Source: Bifidobacterium asteroides
GTDB taxonomy: Bacteria > Actinomycetota > Actinomycetes > Actinomycetales > Bifidobacteriaceae
Length of the DNA stretch: 64,000 bases
Direction of reading: 5' to 3'
Assembly (NCBI RefSeq): GCF_019469425.1
Contig: NZ_CP048272.1
Location: 1,674,001 to 1,738,000 of the forward strand
Notes under the pieces: model-generated
Told to the model about the DNA's origin: nothing
What the model saw: only the letters and a program-made list of their open reading frames with translations
Database searches by the model: none
Part shown: piece after piece, positions 17,622 through 25,912 of the stretch
Position numbering within the stretch: position 1 is the first letter of the stretch
Layout: every line of letters starts with the position of its first letter
Translations under genes and position numbers: made by a program

Positions 17622-18278
17622 ATGGCAAACGACGAGCAATGCCAGGATGAGGGATTTCTGCGCGAGCGGATCGTCCACCACGAATGGGAACAGTTCCAGC
17701 AGGTCAACAATGAGGGAGGTCCGGCCAACTGTCAGGGCAACTGGCCCATGTTCCACCAGATGCGCCTGAGCCAGTTTCTGACCTGGCCGCATCCCCTGCT
17801 GTCCAGCTATGCGGACGACCTGGACCAGGCCGACAAAGAGGGGCGCAACCTGTTGACCGAGAAGTACGGTCGGATGATGGAATCCACAGCCCCGGACCAG
17901 TACCACGACACCATCGCCCCCTACCTGCCCAGGCTGGGCCTGGATCGCCAGGAGCAGCAGGAGCGCATCATCAACAAGCAGGTGGCCTGGGCCAAAAGCT
18001 TCAGCGAGCGTTACCCCCGCTTAGGTCAGGAGATGCGGGTCCTGCGCACCAGCGAAGACACGCCGGAGACCACCTCCTTCGAAACATACCTGCGTGGCGA
18101 ACTCGGCACCTACTCGGCCCGAACACTGGACCTCTACCAGTCCATGGTGGCCCAGATCGAGGCCCGGGGCGGCAATCTCACCGAGGAAACCATTTTGGCC
18201 ACGGTGCAGATGAACGGCTTTGAGACCCTGGACGAGGCCGAACAGGCCCAGGACCGACTACCTGAACCACGATCATAA
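17622..18278 (+). CDS. DUF4125-family protein
   Basis: 218 residues, soluble and mostly helical. The N-terminal block EWEQFQQVNNEGGPANCQGNWPMFHQMR and the C-terminal block FETYLRGELGTYSARTLDLY fit the DUF4125 family, whose role is unknown. AAGGAG lies seven bases before the ATG. It is 12 bases behind the TPR-DUF4037 gene, so the two are almost certainly co-transcribed and may act in one complex. No catalytic motif is obvious; the repeated Trp, Asn and His residues in the N-terminal block are the best candidates. Confidence 0.75.
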   Translation: MANDEQCQDEGFLRERIVHHEWEQFQQVNNEGGPANCQGNWPMFHQMRLSQFLTWPHPLLSSYADDLDQADKEGRNLLTEKYGRMMESTAPDQYHDTIAPYLPRLGLDRQEQQERIINKQVAWAKSFSERYPRLGQEMRVLRTSEDTPETTSFETYLRGELGTYSARTLDLYQSMVAQIEARGGNLTEETILATVQMNGFETLDEAEQAQDRLPEPRS

Positions 18279-18322
18279 GGTCCATCTCTGCAACCAGTCG
18301 AGCAGTCGGGTAGAGTTGACGG

Positions 18323-19879
18323 GTGCAAAAGCTGAAAAGGGCGGGCTTAACTGCCGCCTCCTTTGTGGTCATCCTGCTGGTCGTGCTTCTTTTGGGCCAA
18401 GCCATGACGCCGGACTGGCAGGTGGAACCCTACCGCGACCATCTGCATGTCTCGACCCGCTCCACTGCCGTCGCATCGAGTTTGGGCCCCACTACCCCTG
18501 AGGGCACCCACCCAGTCAGGGAACGGAAGATCAGGATCACTCTGGATGGAGGAGTTCGTGTCCAAGCCATCGTCAGAGAGCCAAGCGACCGAAAGGGCAC
18601 CGGACCAGCCTGTCTGTTCATCCATGGTGCCGGAACAGGCAAATCCTCCGAGGTGTATGGCGACCTGGCTTCAGCCATGGCCTCAGCCGGCATCACCACC
18701 CTGGTGCCCGACAAGCGCTTGGACACCTATACCGCTTTCCACCGTGATTATCAGGCCATGGCCGCAGACTACGGGCGTTCCCTTAGCCATCTGCGCTCTT
18801 GGCCAGGCGTAGATCCGACCAAAGTGGGCCTGTACGCCGAGTCCGAGGGCACTTGGATATCGACCATCATGACCGCCAAGGATCCCAGCATCGCCTTTTC
18901 CATCCTGACCTCGCCTCCCGTCTACCCGGGGCGGCGGCAGATGGCCATGGCGGCCACCAGCTACTTGGACCTGATTGACGCACCCAAGGGGATCCGCAAC
19001 GTGATACCTAGGCTCATGGGCATGGACCTGTCCCTTCTGGGCCTGGAATACGCCGACTTCCCCTCCCTGCCCTATCTGGATAAGCTGCATATGCCGGTCA
19101 TGATCAACTTCGGCACTATGGATGTCTCCATGCCGGTCGAGCAGGGGGCGCGCGAGATCATCCGCAGAACCCATGCAAGCGGCAACGACAACGTAACCCT
19201 GCGCTACTACCCCACCAACCATCAGATCCGCACCGGCAGCAGGCTGGCCAAGGCCGGGTTGCCCCTGGAACCTCGATATACCCATAATCTGGAAGACTGG
19301 ATCAATGCTGTAGCACAGGGCACCCAGGCCGACCAGTGGTCCACTCCCATGATTGCCGGCAGCCAGCCCCGCCAGCTCAATCGGGTACCTGATCGCACCG
19401 ACGCCGGGCTCCTTTCCTCATTGACTGCCCTGTTGATGTTGATGGCCAGCGGCCCCTGTCTGCTGGCTGCCGCCCTGGTGTCTGCTCTAATCGGAGCTTT
19501 GAACTCACATCTGCGAGCGCGGCAGAATGACCGAGAACGGCCCGGTTTCAGCAAAGGCCTGACGGGACGGCTCTGGTCACTGGCCCTGCTCGCCGCAGGA
19601 CTGATGACGGCCCTGCTGGCCTATGCCCTTACTACGGTCCGTCAGGCACTCGGCCTGGTTCATCTGTCCTCAGTAATGACATCCTGCTGGCCCTTCTTAT
19701 CGGTCCTCTGCCTGGTGCTCACCATGCTCTTGGCGAGCACCATGACTTCTATCGTCAGCCGATCCGACAAAGAGCCAGCTGTGGCCGGGGCTGGCCACTG
19801 GCTGACACTGGCTCTGACCCTGCTGGGGTCACTGGCCATCCTTGGCAGCTTGATCTTCTGGAACGTCCTGGCGGTTTGA
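18323..19879 (+). CDS. Membrane-anchored alpha/beta hydrolase with C-terminal membrane domain
   Basis: 518 residues. One N-terminal membrane segment (about 9-28) is followed by an extracytoplasmic alpha/beta-hydrolase domain (about 65-345). Its oxyanion strand is CLFIHGAGTGKSSE, the nucleophile elbow GLYAESEGTW (Ser in G-x-x-x-S-x-G context) and the acid is probably in NFGTMDVSMP; the final His is in PTNHQIRTG. Four hydrophobic segments follow (about 368-390, 415-437, 447-470 and 490-515). The start is a GTG with no strong ribosome binding site. The substrate is unknown; related proteins are annotated as esterases or dienelactone-hydrolase-like. Its 3' end overlaps the facing gene by 51 bases. 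Confidence 0.78.
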   Translation: MQKLKRAGLTAASFVVILLVVLLLGQAMTPDWQVEPYRDHLHVSTRSTAVASSLGPTTPEGTHPVRERKIRITLDGGVRVQAIVREPSDRKGTGPACLFIHGAGTGKSSEVYGDLASAMASAGITTLVPDKRLDTYTAFHRDYQAMAADYGRSLSHLRSWPGVDPTKVGLYAESEGTWISTIMTAKDPSIAFSILTSPPVYPGRRQMAMAATSYLDLIDAPKGIRNVIPRLMGMDLSLLGLEYADFPSLPYLDKLHMPVMINFGTMDVSMPVEQGAREIIRRTHASGNDNVTLRYYPTNHQIRTGSRLAKAGLPLEPRYTHNLEDWINAVAQGTQADQWSTPMIAGSQPRQLNRVPDRTDAGLLSSLTALLMLMASGPCLLAAALVSALIGALNSHLRARQNDRERPGFSKGLTGRLWSLALLAAGLMTALLAYALTTVRQALGLVHLSSVMTSCWPFLSVLCLVLTMLLASTMTSIVSRSDKEPAVAGAGHWLTLALTLLGSLAILGSLIFWNVLAV

Positions 19880-20263
19880 ATCCTGGCGGGTACGCTTTGA
19901 TGATGCCAACCAGCACAATATGGCCACGCCAATCAGAACCACGCCCAGTCCGATCAGAATGAAAGGCAGAATCCGCTGCCAGGGTATGGTCATGGTCAGG
20001 TACGGACCGTAACGCAGAAAGACTAATCCCAAGGCCAGCATAGCCAGAGCCAGAAGTCCGACCAGGACACCCAAAATGATAGTGGGAACGCTGGGGCCGC
20101 TCGGACGGACCGGTTCCGGCGGCTGCATCCGGACTTGGTATATCGGCGGGGGCGTCTGCGTGTCATGCGCCTGTCCCGACTGGGAAGCGGTCGGCATGGC
20201 CGTGGTGTTCCGACCCTGAGGATCCAGCGGCTGGCTTTCTCCTAATTGTTGCTTGTCAGTCAT
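19829..20263 (-). CDS. Small membrane protein of the PspC locus
   Basis: 144 residues from the ATG at 20263. The N-terminus is hydrophilic and rich in Gln and Pro (to about residue 57). Two membrane segments (about 59-82 and 96-118) and a charged tail follow. The start overlaps the PspC gene stop by 8 bases, so translation is probably coupled and the product may assemble with the PspC protein. No family recognised. Confidence 0.68.
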   Translation of the reverse strand: MTDKQQLGESQPLDPQGRNTTAMPTASQSGQAHDTQTPPPIYQVRMQPPEPVRPSGPSVPTIILGVLVGLLALAMLALGLVFLRYGPYLTMTIPWQRILPFILIGLGVVLIGVAILCWLASSKRTRQDSNRQDVPEDQAAKDGQ

Positions 20264-22160
20264 CTTCCTGATCCTCCTCCTGCCACCAGGCGTGGTAGCC
20301 GTAATCCCAATATTCGCTGATTGGTCCGTTGTCGGCATGCGCCCGCTCCGGCTGGGTGACGCTCCCGCGGGCTTGTACAGTTACCCGGCCACCCTTCAAT
20401 AGACTGGCGTCGACGATCAACTCAGGCTGGTCAGGCATATGCTGCTGATCCTCCTGGGTGGCTCGCAGGTCTTCCTCCCAATCGCGTCGTTCAGCTGATG
20501 GCAACGAATCGCCCCACCACATCCAGCTTCCCCGATCAGTCTGGGTTATCCAGTCGCCCACGCCTGACCCAAAGACCCTGTAGAGGTCGGAATGCTCCCG
20601 GTAGAACAGGCTGCATCCTTTAGGAATGAGTAGACGGACATCAGCATAGACCACCGCCAGTCGGACGGTGCCGGTCGGGCAGCCTGAGACCGTACTCGCC
20701 GCATCAGCCATCACCTGGACCCGGTGGGTGCCGTGTTCGTGCTCGTAGCCAGTAAGGTCGATGACGGCGCTTCCCTGATCGTGCGGGTCGCCGACCAGCT
20801 TGATGCCACGGTGGTAACGCCTCATGTCGCTGCTACTTGCTCCCAGCGTGCGCCCATGATTGCCTCCGTTGACTCGAATAGCGGCATAGTCGGCCATGAC
20901 CCTGCGGTTCTGTCTCTGCTCAATGCCTGCCACGGCCGAACCGATGCCCAGACTGATGACGACCAGGCATGCCACCAGAGCAATTGGTGTCAGCCCTCCC
21001 GCCCTGCGACCCATCAAGCCCAGGATCAGGATGACTACTCCCAGGATCAGCGTGACGCCTCCAGCCCATATCAGGGCATAGATCAAGGCCGCATTCACCC
21101 CGCGATAGGGATTCGTGGCCATCAACCAGACTGCCGCTCCAGAGACCAGGATCAGCCCCGACAACAAACTGACCAGCACAGGTCCGGCAGGGCGGCGCCG
21201 CACCCTGGGCGGAACTGACGGACCATTACCGACCATTCCTGGCCCAGCCGAGAATGATCCAGCTGCGCCATAGCCCGGCCAGGCGCCGAATCCGTCCGGC
21301 TGAATCATGTCCCCGGCGCGTTCTGCAGAACCGTCTGTCTCCATACAGCCTCCGGAAGGTGCACCGGCAATGGGATTCTCCCCACCCTGCGCATTATTCG
21401 AATCGCTGCCAGTGTTTGCCGAATCCTCTGTTCCGAAAAAAGGTCCAGAAGAGGTCACATCCCCTTGTTGTCCCCAAGTTCCATACGAATCGGAATGCTC
21501 TGGCTGGTCCTTGTATCCTTCCGAACCCGGATTGCTCGCTGACTGTGTATTGCTTTGTGTGCCTGTGTAATCCTGGTATCCCTCATACCCCGAAAAGCTC
21601 GGATACTCAGGCTGACTCGAATGCCATCGCGGATCCGCACCGCGCGGGCGTTGCGAATACTGCGGTCCCATCATCCAAGGATCACCCGAAACCGGTCTGT
21701 CTGCATTCGGCCCACTCCCGTAATCTCTTTGATGCTGCAGGGCCTTATTGCGGCTCCACCGGATAAGAAGAAACAGGATCAGCGCGCCCAAAGCCAAGGA
21801 AAAAAGTCCGACTCCAGGAATCAGAATGGCCAGCAGCCAATAAATAATGATACCCACCATGGAAGCGTGCCAAATCCCGTGAATCAGCTCTTGGGCGATG
21901 ATGACCCCACGCCGGTCCGGCAAGACGAACCAGGCAAAACCGTAAAAGGCGGCACCGGCGCCGAAGAGAAAGACCGCCAGAATCATCAGCGCTCTGACCA
22001 GGGTCACGCTCCAGCCCAGCCGACGGGCCAAGGCTACGCAGACACCGCCGATCCATCCTTGGTCGCGGATCAGATAGGACTCTCTACAGGCGCGGAAGAA
22101 CCTGTCGGACTTCCACTGCCAACCATTATCGGGGCCATTGCCGTTCATCTCGCTACTCAT
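20256..22160 (-). CDS. Large PspC-domain membrane protein
   Basis: 634 residues. The N-terminal PspC domain (about 20-82) carries GWIGGVCVALARRLGWSVTLVRALMIL and YGFAWFVLPD. Two more membrane segments follow (about 95-135), then a long low-complexity cytoplasmic linker rich in Tyr, Gly, Ser and Gln (about 140-320). Four membrane segments (about 325-430) lead to an extracytoplasmic domain (about 430-600) resembling the DUF4097/LiaF C-terminal beta domains. The C-terminal tail is acidic. PspC/LiaF proteins sense or respond to envelope damage. It is divergent from the PspC-kinase gene. Confidence 0.82.
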   Translation of the reverse strand: MSSEMNGNGPDNGWQWKSDRFFRACRESYLIRDQGWIGGVCVALARRLGWSVTLVRALMILAVFLFGAGAAFYGFAWFVLPDRRGVIIAQELIHGIWHASMVGIIIYWLLAILIPGVGLFSLALGALILFLLIRWSRNKALQHQRDYGSGPNADRPVSGDPWMMGPQYSQRPRGADPRWHSSQPEYPSFSGYEGYQDYTGTQSNTQSASNPGSEGYKDQPEHSDSYGTWGQQGDVTSSGPFFGTEDSANTGSDSNNAQGGENPIAGAPSGGCMETDGSAERAGDMIQPDGFGAWPGYGAAGSFSAGPGMVGNGPSVPPRVRRRPAGPVLVSLLSGLILVSGAAVWLMATNPYRGVNAALIYALIWAGGVTLILGVVILILGLMGRRAGGLTPIALVACLVVISLGIGSAVAGIEQRQNRRVMADYAAIRVNGGNHGRTLGASSSDMRRYHRGIKLVGDPHDQGSAVIDLTGYEHEHGTHRVQVMADAASTVSGCPTGTVRLAVVYADVRLLIPKGCSLFYREHSDLYRVFGSGVGDWITQTDRGSWMWWGDSLPSAERRDWEEDLRATQEDQQHMPDQPELIVDASLLKGGRVTVQARGSVTQPERAHADNGPISEYWDYGYHAWWQEEDQEDD

Positions 22161-22273
22161 ATCTTCATTACAGCACCCAGCGAGCGCAAATCTTATGGGG
22201 GAACACCCTGATTGGACCCTGATTCCTTCCGCTTATTGCCCTATCGGTACCCTCGGGAAACAATAATGGAGGC

Positions 22274-23587
22274 ATGAACGCACCCATGCAGGAAGAACAA
22301 ATGTTGAGGGAACCACCTCCTCTGCACCCTGCACGCATGCCCCTGATGAGGCCGCATAAGGGCAGGATTCTATGCGGAGTCTGCAAGGGCATCAGCCTGC
22401 ACCTGGGTATTCCCGTCTTCTGGATCCGCCTGCTCATGGTGCTCCTGGCTCCCAAAATGATCACCTGCGTGGTTTACTGCTTTCTTTGGCTGACGCTGCC
22501 CCAGGGCGATCCCACCCAGGCAATCCAGTCGAATGACCCGCGGTCGGCCCCGCTGGCGCCCAGCATCCTGACTGAACAGTCAGGTCAAAAGGAGAATCGC
22601 AGCATCACCCCCGGGCGGATAACCAGATTGTTGGCAGGCCTGGGCATCATCCTCCTCCTGTCTGCGGTCATTCTGCTCAAGAGCGGCATGCGTCCCGCCT
22701 TGGTCGTCCCCTGCTTGCTTTTCTGTGCCGGACTGGTCCTGGCCTGGCTGAGGCCGGAAAACCAAGGAGCCGGCTACCACTTGTCGGCCCTGATCGGCAG
22801 CCTGGCTCTGATCCTGTCGGCAGCAGTGATCTTCCTGCTATCCACACAGGAATTGTCTTGGGCTCTGACCCTGATAGTCCTGGCCGGCCTGCTTCTTGTG
22901 GGCGTGACCGCAGTGGTCGTGCCCTGGATCGGCTCAATCCTCAGTCAGCTGGGCGACGAGCGCGCCATGAAGGAGCGCGAGGAGGAGCGGGCCGATATGG
23001 CAGCCCACCTGCACGATGGCGTTCTGCAGACCCTGGCCCTGATTCAGCTGCATGCCGACGACCCGCATACCGTCTTCACCCTGGCTCGATCCCAGGAGCG
23101 CGATCTGCGCAACTGGCTCTATCAGGAACGCACTCCCTCGGATCGGTCAGTCAGCACAGGGCTGAGCCAGATAGCCGCGCAGGTGGAGGACGAATCCGGC
23201 AAGCCGATCGAGGTGGTCACCGTGGGCGATGCCATGCCCTGCGCCCAGACCGATGCCCTGCTTAACGCGGCCCGGCAGGCCCTGGTCAATGCCGTCACCC
23301 ACGGCGGTGAACCCATCTCCGTGTATTGCGAGGCGCGCAGGAATCAGGTCGAAGTCTACGTGCGCGACCACGGTTCGGGCTTTGATATGGATGCGATTCC
23401 AGCTGATCGCCTGGGAATCCGAGAGTCCATCATCGGCCGGATTCGTCGGCGGGGCGGCAGGGTCGAGATCGTCTCCCGTCCTGGTTGGGGCACCGAGGTC
23501 AGGATGCACATGCCGCTGTCCGAAGCCAGCCAGCACCAGGAGGGCAAGGTTGGTCGAGCTGAAAAAGGGACTGATGCCGAGCAATGA
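22274..23587 (+). CDS. PspC-domain sensor histidine kinase (NarL/LiaS type)
   Basis: 437 residues. The N-terminal PspC domain (about 20-80; KGRILCGVCKGISLHLGIPVFWIRLLMV) precedes four membrane segments (about 118-230). The HisKA_3 box is ERADMAAHLHDGVLQTL, with His247 in the phosphorylated position. The ATPase domain has an N box (ARQALVNAVTHGG) and G box DHGSGFDMD, ending in a GWGTEVRMHMPL strand. It will phosphorylate the response regulator 100 bases downstream. PspC fused to a kinase is a bifidobacterial/actinobacterial version of the LiaS sensor. Confidence 0.92.
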   Translation: MNAPMQEEQMLREPPPLHPARMPLMRPHKGRILCGVCKGISLHLGIPVFWIRLLMVLLAPKMITCVVYCFLWLTLPQGDPTQAIQSNDPRSAPLAPSILTEQSGQKENRSITPGRITRLLAGLGIILLLSAVILLKSGMRPALVVPCLLFCAGLVLAWLRPENQGAGYHLSALIGSLALILSAAVIFLLSTQELSWALTLIVLAGLLLVGVTAVVVPWIGSILSQLGDERAMKEREEERADMAAHLHDGVLQTLALIQLHADDPHTVFTLARSQERDLRNWLYQERTPSDRSVSTGLSQIAAQVEDESGKPIEVVTVGDAMPCAQTDALLNAARQALVNAVTHGGEPISVYCEARRNQVEVYVRDHGSGFDMDAIPADRLGIRESIIGRIRRRGGRVEIVSRPGWGTEVRMHMPLSEASQHQEGKVGRAEKGTDAEQ

Positions 23588-23686
23588 TAGGATGCATGGT
23601 GAACCATTCATTCACAGACGCATGCCGGTCCGATCCCACCCGTACTTGAGGACCCGCGTCGGGGAAAGGCGGGCTGAATCACGCCC

Positions 23687-24388
23687 ATGACCACGACTGC
23701 CGCAGAGCCCCATCAAGCCGAGGATGGGTCCGCAAACATTCGCGTAGCCGTCGTCGACGACCATGAGATGTTCCGTACCGGCGTCATCACCACCCTGCAG
23801 CCGCATTTTCACATCGTGGGTCAGGCGGCAGACGTGGAATCCTCCATCCTTATGGTCAGGCAGACCCGCCCCGATGTGGTTCTGCTGGATGTGCATGTGC
23901 CCGGTGGCCAGGGCGGCGGAGGCGCCGAAATCTTAAGCCGCTCCCACCCCCTCTCCCCGCAGTCGGTCTTTCTGGCACTTTCCGTATCCGACTCACCCAG
24001 GGACGTCGGCTCGGTCATCCGCGCCGGAGCCCGTGGTTACGTGACCAAGACAATCTCCGCCAAGGATCTGGTTTCTTCAATCCGCCAGGTGCACGAAGGA
24101 TACGCTGTCTTCTCGCCCAAGCTGGCTGGATTCGTGCTCTCCGCCTTCCAGGAGGACGAGGCCGCAGATACCGGCCTGGCAGAAGACGACGAACTGGACC
24201 GGCTCTCCGCGCGCGAGCAGGAGGTCATGCGTCTTATCGCCCGGGGCTACACCTACCGCGAGGTGGCTTCAGAGCTTTTCATCTCCATCAAGACGGTTGA
24301 GACCCACGTCTCCAACGTCCTGCGCAAACTCCAGCTATCCAACCGAACCGAACTGACCCGCTGGGCTGCAGACCGCCGTATCGTCTGA
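23687..24388 (+). CDS. LuxR/NarL-family response regulator
   Basis: 233 residues. The receiver domain (about 18-140) has acidic pair VVDDHE, phosphoacceptor Asp68 in VVLLDVHVPGG, switch Ser/Thr (LALSVSD) and Lys in YVTKTIS. The output HTH (about 165-230) is a typical LuxR domain: LSAREQEVMRLIARGYTYREVASELFISIKTVETHVSNVL. It is co-directional with the PspC-kinase and forms its partner by position. Likely targets are the divergent PspC gene and its own operon. The receiver insert GGQGGGGAEIL after the phospho-site is Gly-rich. Confidence 0.93.
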   Translation: MTTTAAEPHQAEDGSANIRVAVVDDHEMFRTGVITTLQPHFHIVGQAADVESSILMVRQTRPDVVLLDVHVPGGQGGGGAEILSRSHPLSPQSVFLALSVSDSPRDVGSVIRAGARGYVTKTISAKDLVSSIRQVHEGYAVFSPKLAGFVLSAFQEDEAADTGLAEDDELDRLSAREQEVMRLIARGYTYREVASELFISIKTVETHVSNVLRKLQLSNRTELTRWAADRRIV

Positions 24389-24396
24389 AAGTCCGC

Positions 24397-25116
24397 TCAA
24401 CAGGCCACGCCGTGCTGGCGAAGAAGCTGACGCAGACTGCTGATGTCACGGGCAACAATCCCTTCCATGCCCAGCCGGTCAGCCACAGCAACATGCACAG
24501 GGTCTGCATCAACGAAGATCGTATGCCCCGGGCTGATGGCGAAACGGCGCAGGGCTAGACGATAGAGGACCGAATCGGAGAGGTCCAGATGCTCCTGGGA
24601 TGAGATCAGGACACCTTTCAAGGCAGAGAGCGGTGAAAGCAGCTCGGATACCGACTCGATCAGCTGACCAGTGGATGCCGCCAGGCCCCAAAGGGCCAGG
24701 CCAGCTCGCCGCAGATCCTCCAGCAGCTCCGACGCTCCGGGAAGCAGGCCCTTCACTGCCAGGGCGTAGTTTTCCAGACAGACGCGAACCACCCAGGCGA
24801 CTGCAGGCCCGTGAGTGGTTTCATAGTCGGCCAGTGCTTGCTGCGGGTCCACGCCCAGATTGATCTGTCTGCTGACACAGGCGAAGCCCCAAGGGTCCTT
24901 CGGGTCCAGCACCATATCGATCACACTGTCAGGGTACTGCCCGACCAGGGCCCGACGCGGATCCCAATCCACTAAGGTCCCGGGCAATGCGAAGAGGATG
25001 CTCCCGCCTGGGGCCGCTGGATCGAAGCGGTCATCGCTGGATGTATCCTCACCTGGCAGGTCGCCCGATACGCCTTGACCAGATCCCTGCTGGAATTCCT
25101 GATGCTGCCTTGCCAT
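24397..25116 (-). CDS. HAD-superfamily protein lacking the nucleophilic Asp
   Basis: 239 residues from the ATG at 25116; a TTG at 25179 is a poorer alternative. The fold is HAD subfamily IA with an N-terminal hydrophilic extension (about 35 residues). Motif I should read FDxDGTLxD but is LFALPGTLVDWDP, with Ala43 (codon GCA, complement of 24988-24990) where the nucleophile belongs. Motif II is ASTGQ, motif III has no clear Lys, and motif IV is IFVDADPVHVAVADRLGMEG. WGFACVSRQINLGVD resembles the cap domain of haloacid dehalogenase-like enzymes. It is probably a non-catalytic HAD protein with a binding or regulatory role. It faces the regulator gene at its 3' end. Confidence 0.8.
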   Translation of the reverse strand: MARQHQEFQQGSGQGVSGDLPGEDTSSDDRFDPAAPGGSILFALPGTLVDWDPRRALVGQYPDSVIDMVLDPKDPWGFACVSRQINLGVDPQQALADYETTHGPAVAWVVRVCLENYALAVKGLLPGASELLEDLRRAGLALWGLAASTGQLIESVSELLSPLSALKGVLISSQEHLDLSDSVLYRLALRRFAISPGHTIFVDADPVHVAVADRLGMEGIVARDISSLRQLLRQHGVAC

Positions 25117-25288
25117 GTCCCCAGAGTAGACATCTGGACCTACAGGGCCTAGGGCAGATTCCAGTCGACATGTTGTCAATCACTCAGCGGAGGCCATTGC
25201 ATGGATATATTGGGTTCAGCAATAATCGGATTTCACGCTTTGCCACCTGTCCAGGGCGGAAGTCCCGCCTGGTACGAAAGGAGCCGTC

Positions 25289-25900
25289 ATGCGTCGGCTG
25301 CTGCTCACATCCTCGTTCCCCGCTACCGCTGACAGGTTGCCCACCTTCCTCGAGAGCTCCCCCAAGAACCATACGGTGGCCTTCATCCCAACGGCCAACC
25401 TTCCACAGCGTTCGGATGGTTACGTCCAGGAAGCTCGCAAGGCATTCACCGATATGGGATGCCGGATCGACGATCTGGAAGTCTCGACCGCCGATCCTGA
25501 GGCCATACGCCGGAGCCTGGAGGAGGATGATCTCATCTACCTGTCGGGCGGCAACACCTTCTTTCTGCTGCAGGAGCTGCGTCGCTCGGGAGCTGCTGAC
25601 CTGATCAGGCAACAGGTGGATCAGGGCAAGCCCTACATCGGCGAATCGGCCGGCGCGGTCGTGGCCGGTCCCGATATCGGCTATCTGGATGCCATGGATC
25701 CACGCTCGGCCGCCCCGGATCTGGACTCCACGGCCGGCTTGGGGCTGGTGGACTTCCGCCTCCTCCCCCACCTGGATTCCGAGCCTTTCGCCGACGTGAC
25801 CGGTCGCATTCTGAATCGCTACTGCGACGATCAACCTATGGTGGCCATCAGCAACACCCAGGCCGTGGCAATCCGCGGGCGATGCCTGACCATTCTTTAG
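25289..25900 (+). CDS. Peptidase S51 family (dipeptidase E/cyanophycinase-like)
   Basis: 203 residues. The nucleophilic Ser is in IGESAGAVVAGPDI, the GxSAG elbow typical of S51, preceded by LIYLSGGNTFFLLQEL. The His of the triad is probably in LLPHLDSEP. Family members cleave Asp-X dipeptides or cyanophycin; no cyanophycin synthetase is present, so a dipeptidase role is more likely. AAAGGAG precedes the ATG. It is divergent from the HAD gene and ends 12 bases short of the facing ClC gene. Confidence 0.85.
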   Translation: MRRLLLTSSFPATADRLPTFLESSPKNHTVAFIPTANLPQRSDGYVQEARKAFTDMGCRIDDLEVSTADPEAIRRSLEEDDLIYLSGGNTFFLLQELRRSGAADLIRQQVDQGKPYIGESAGAVVAGPDIGYLDAMDPRSAAPDLDSTAGLGLVDFRLLPHLDSEPFADVTGRILNRYCDDQPMVAISNTQAVAIRGRCLTIL

Positions 25901-25912
25901 GGAGAAGACCGC

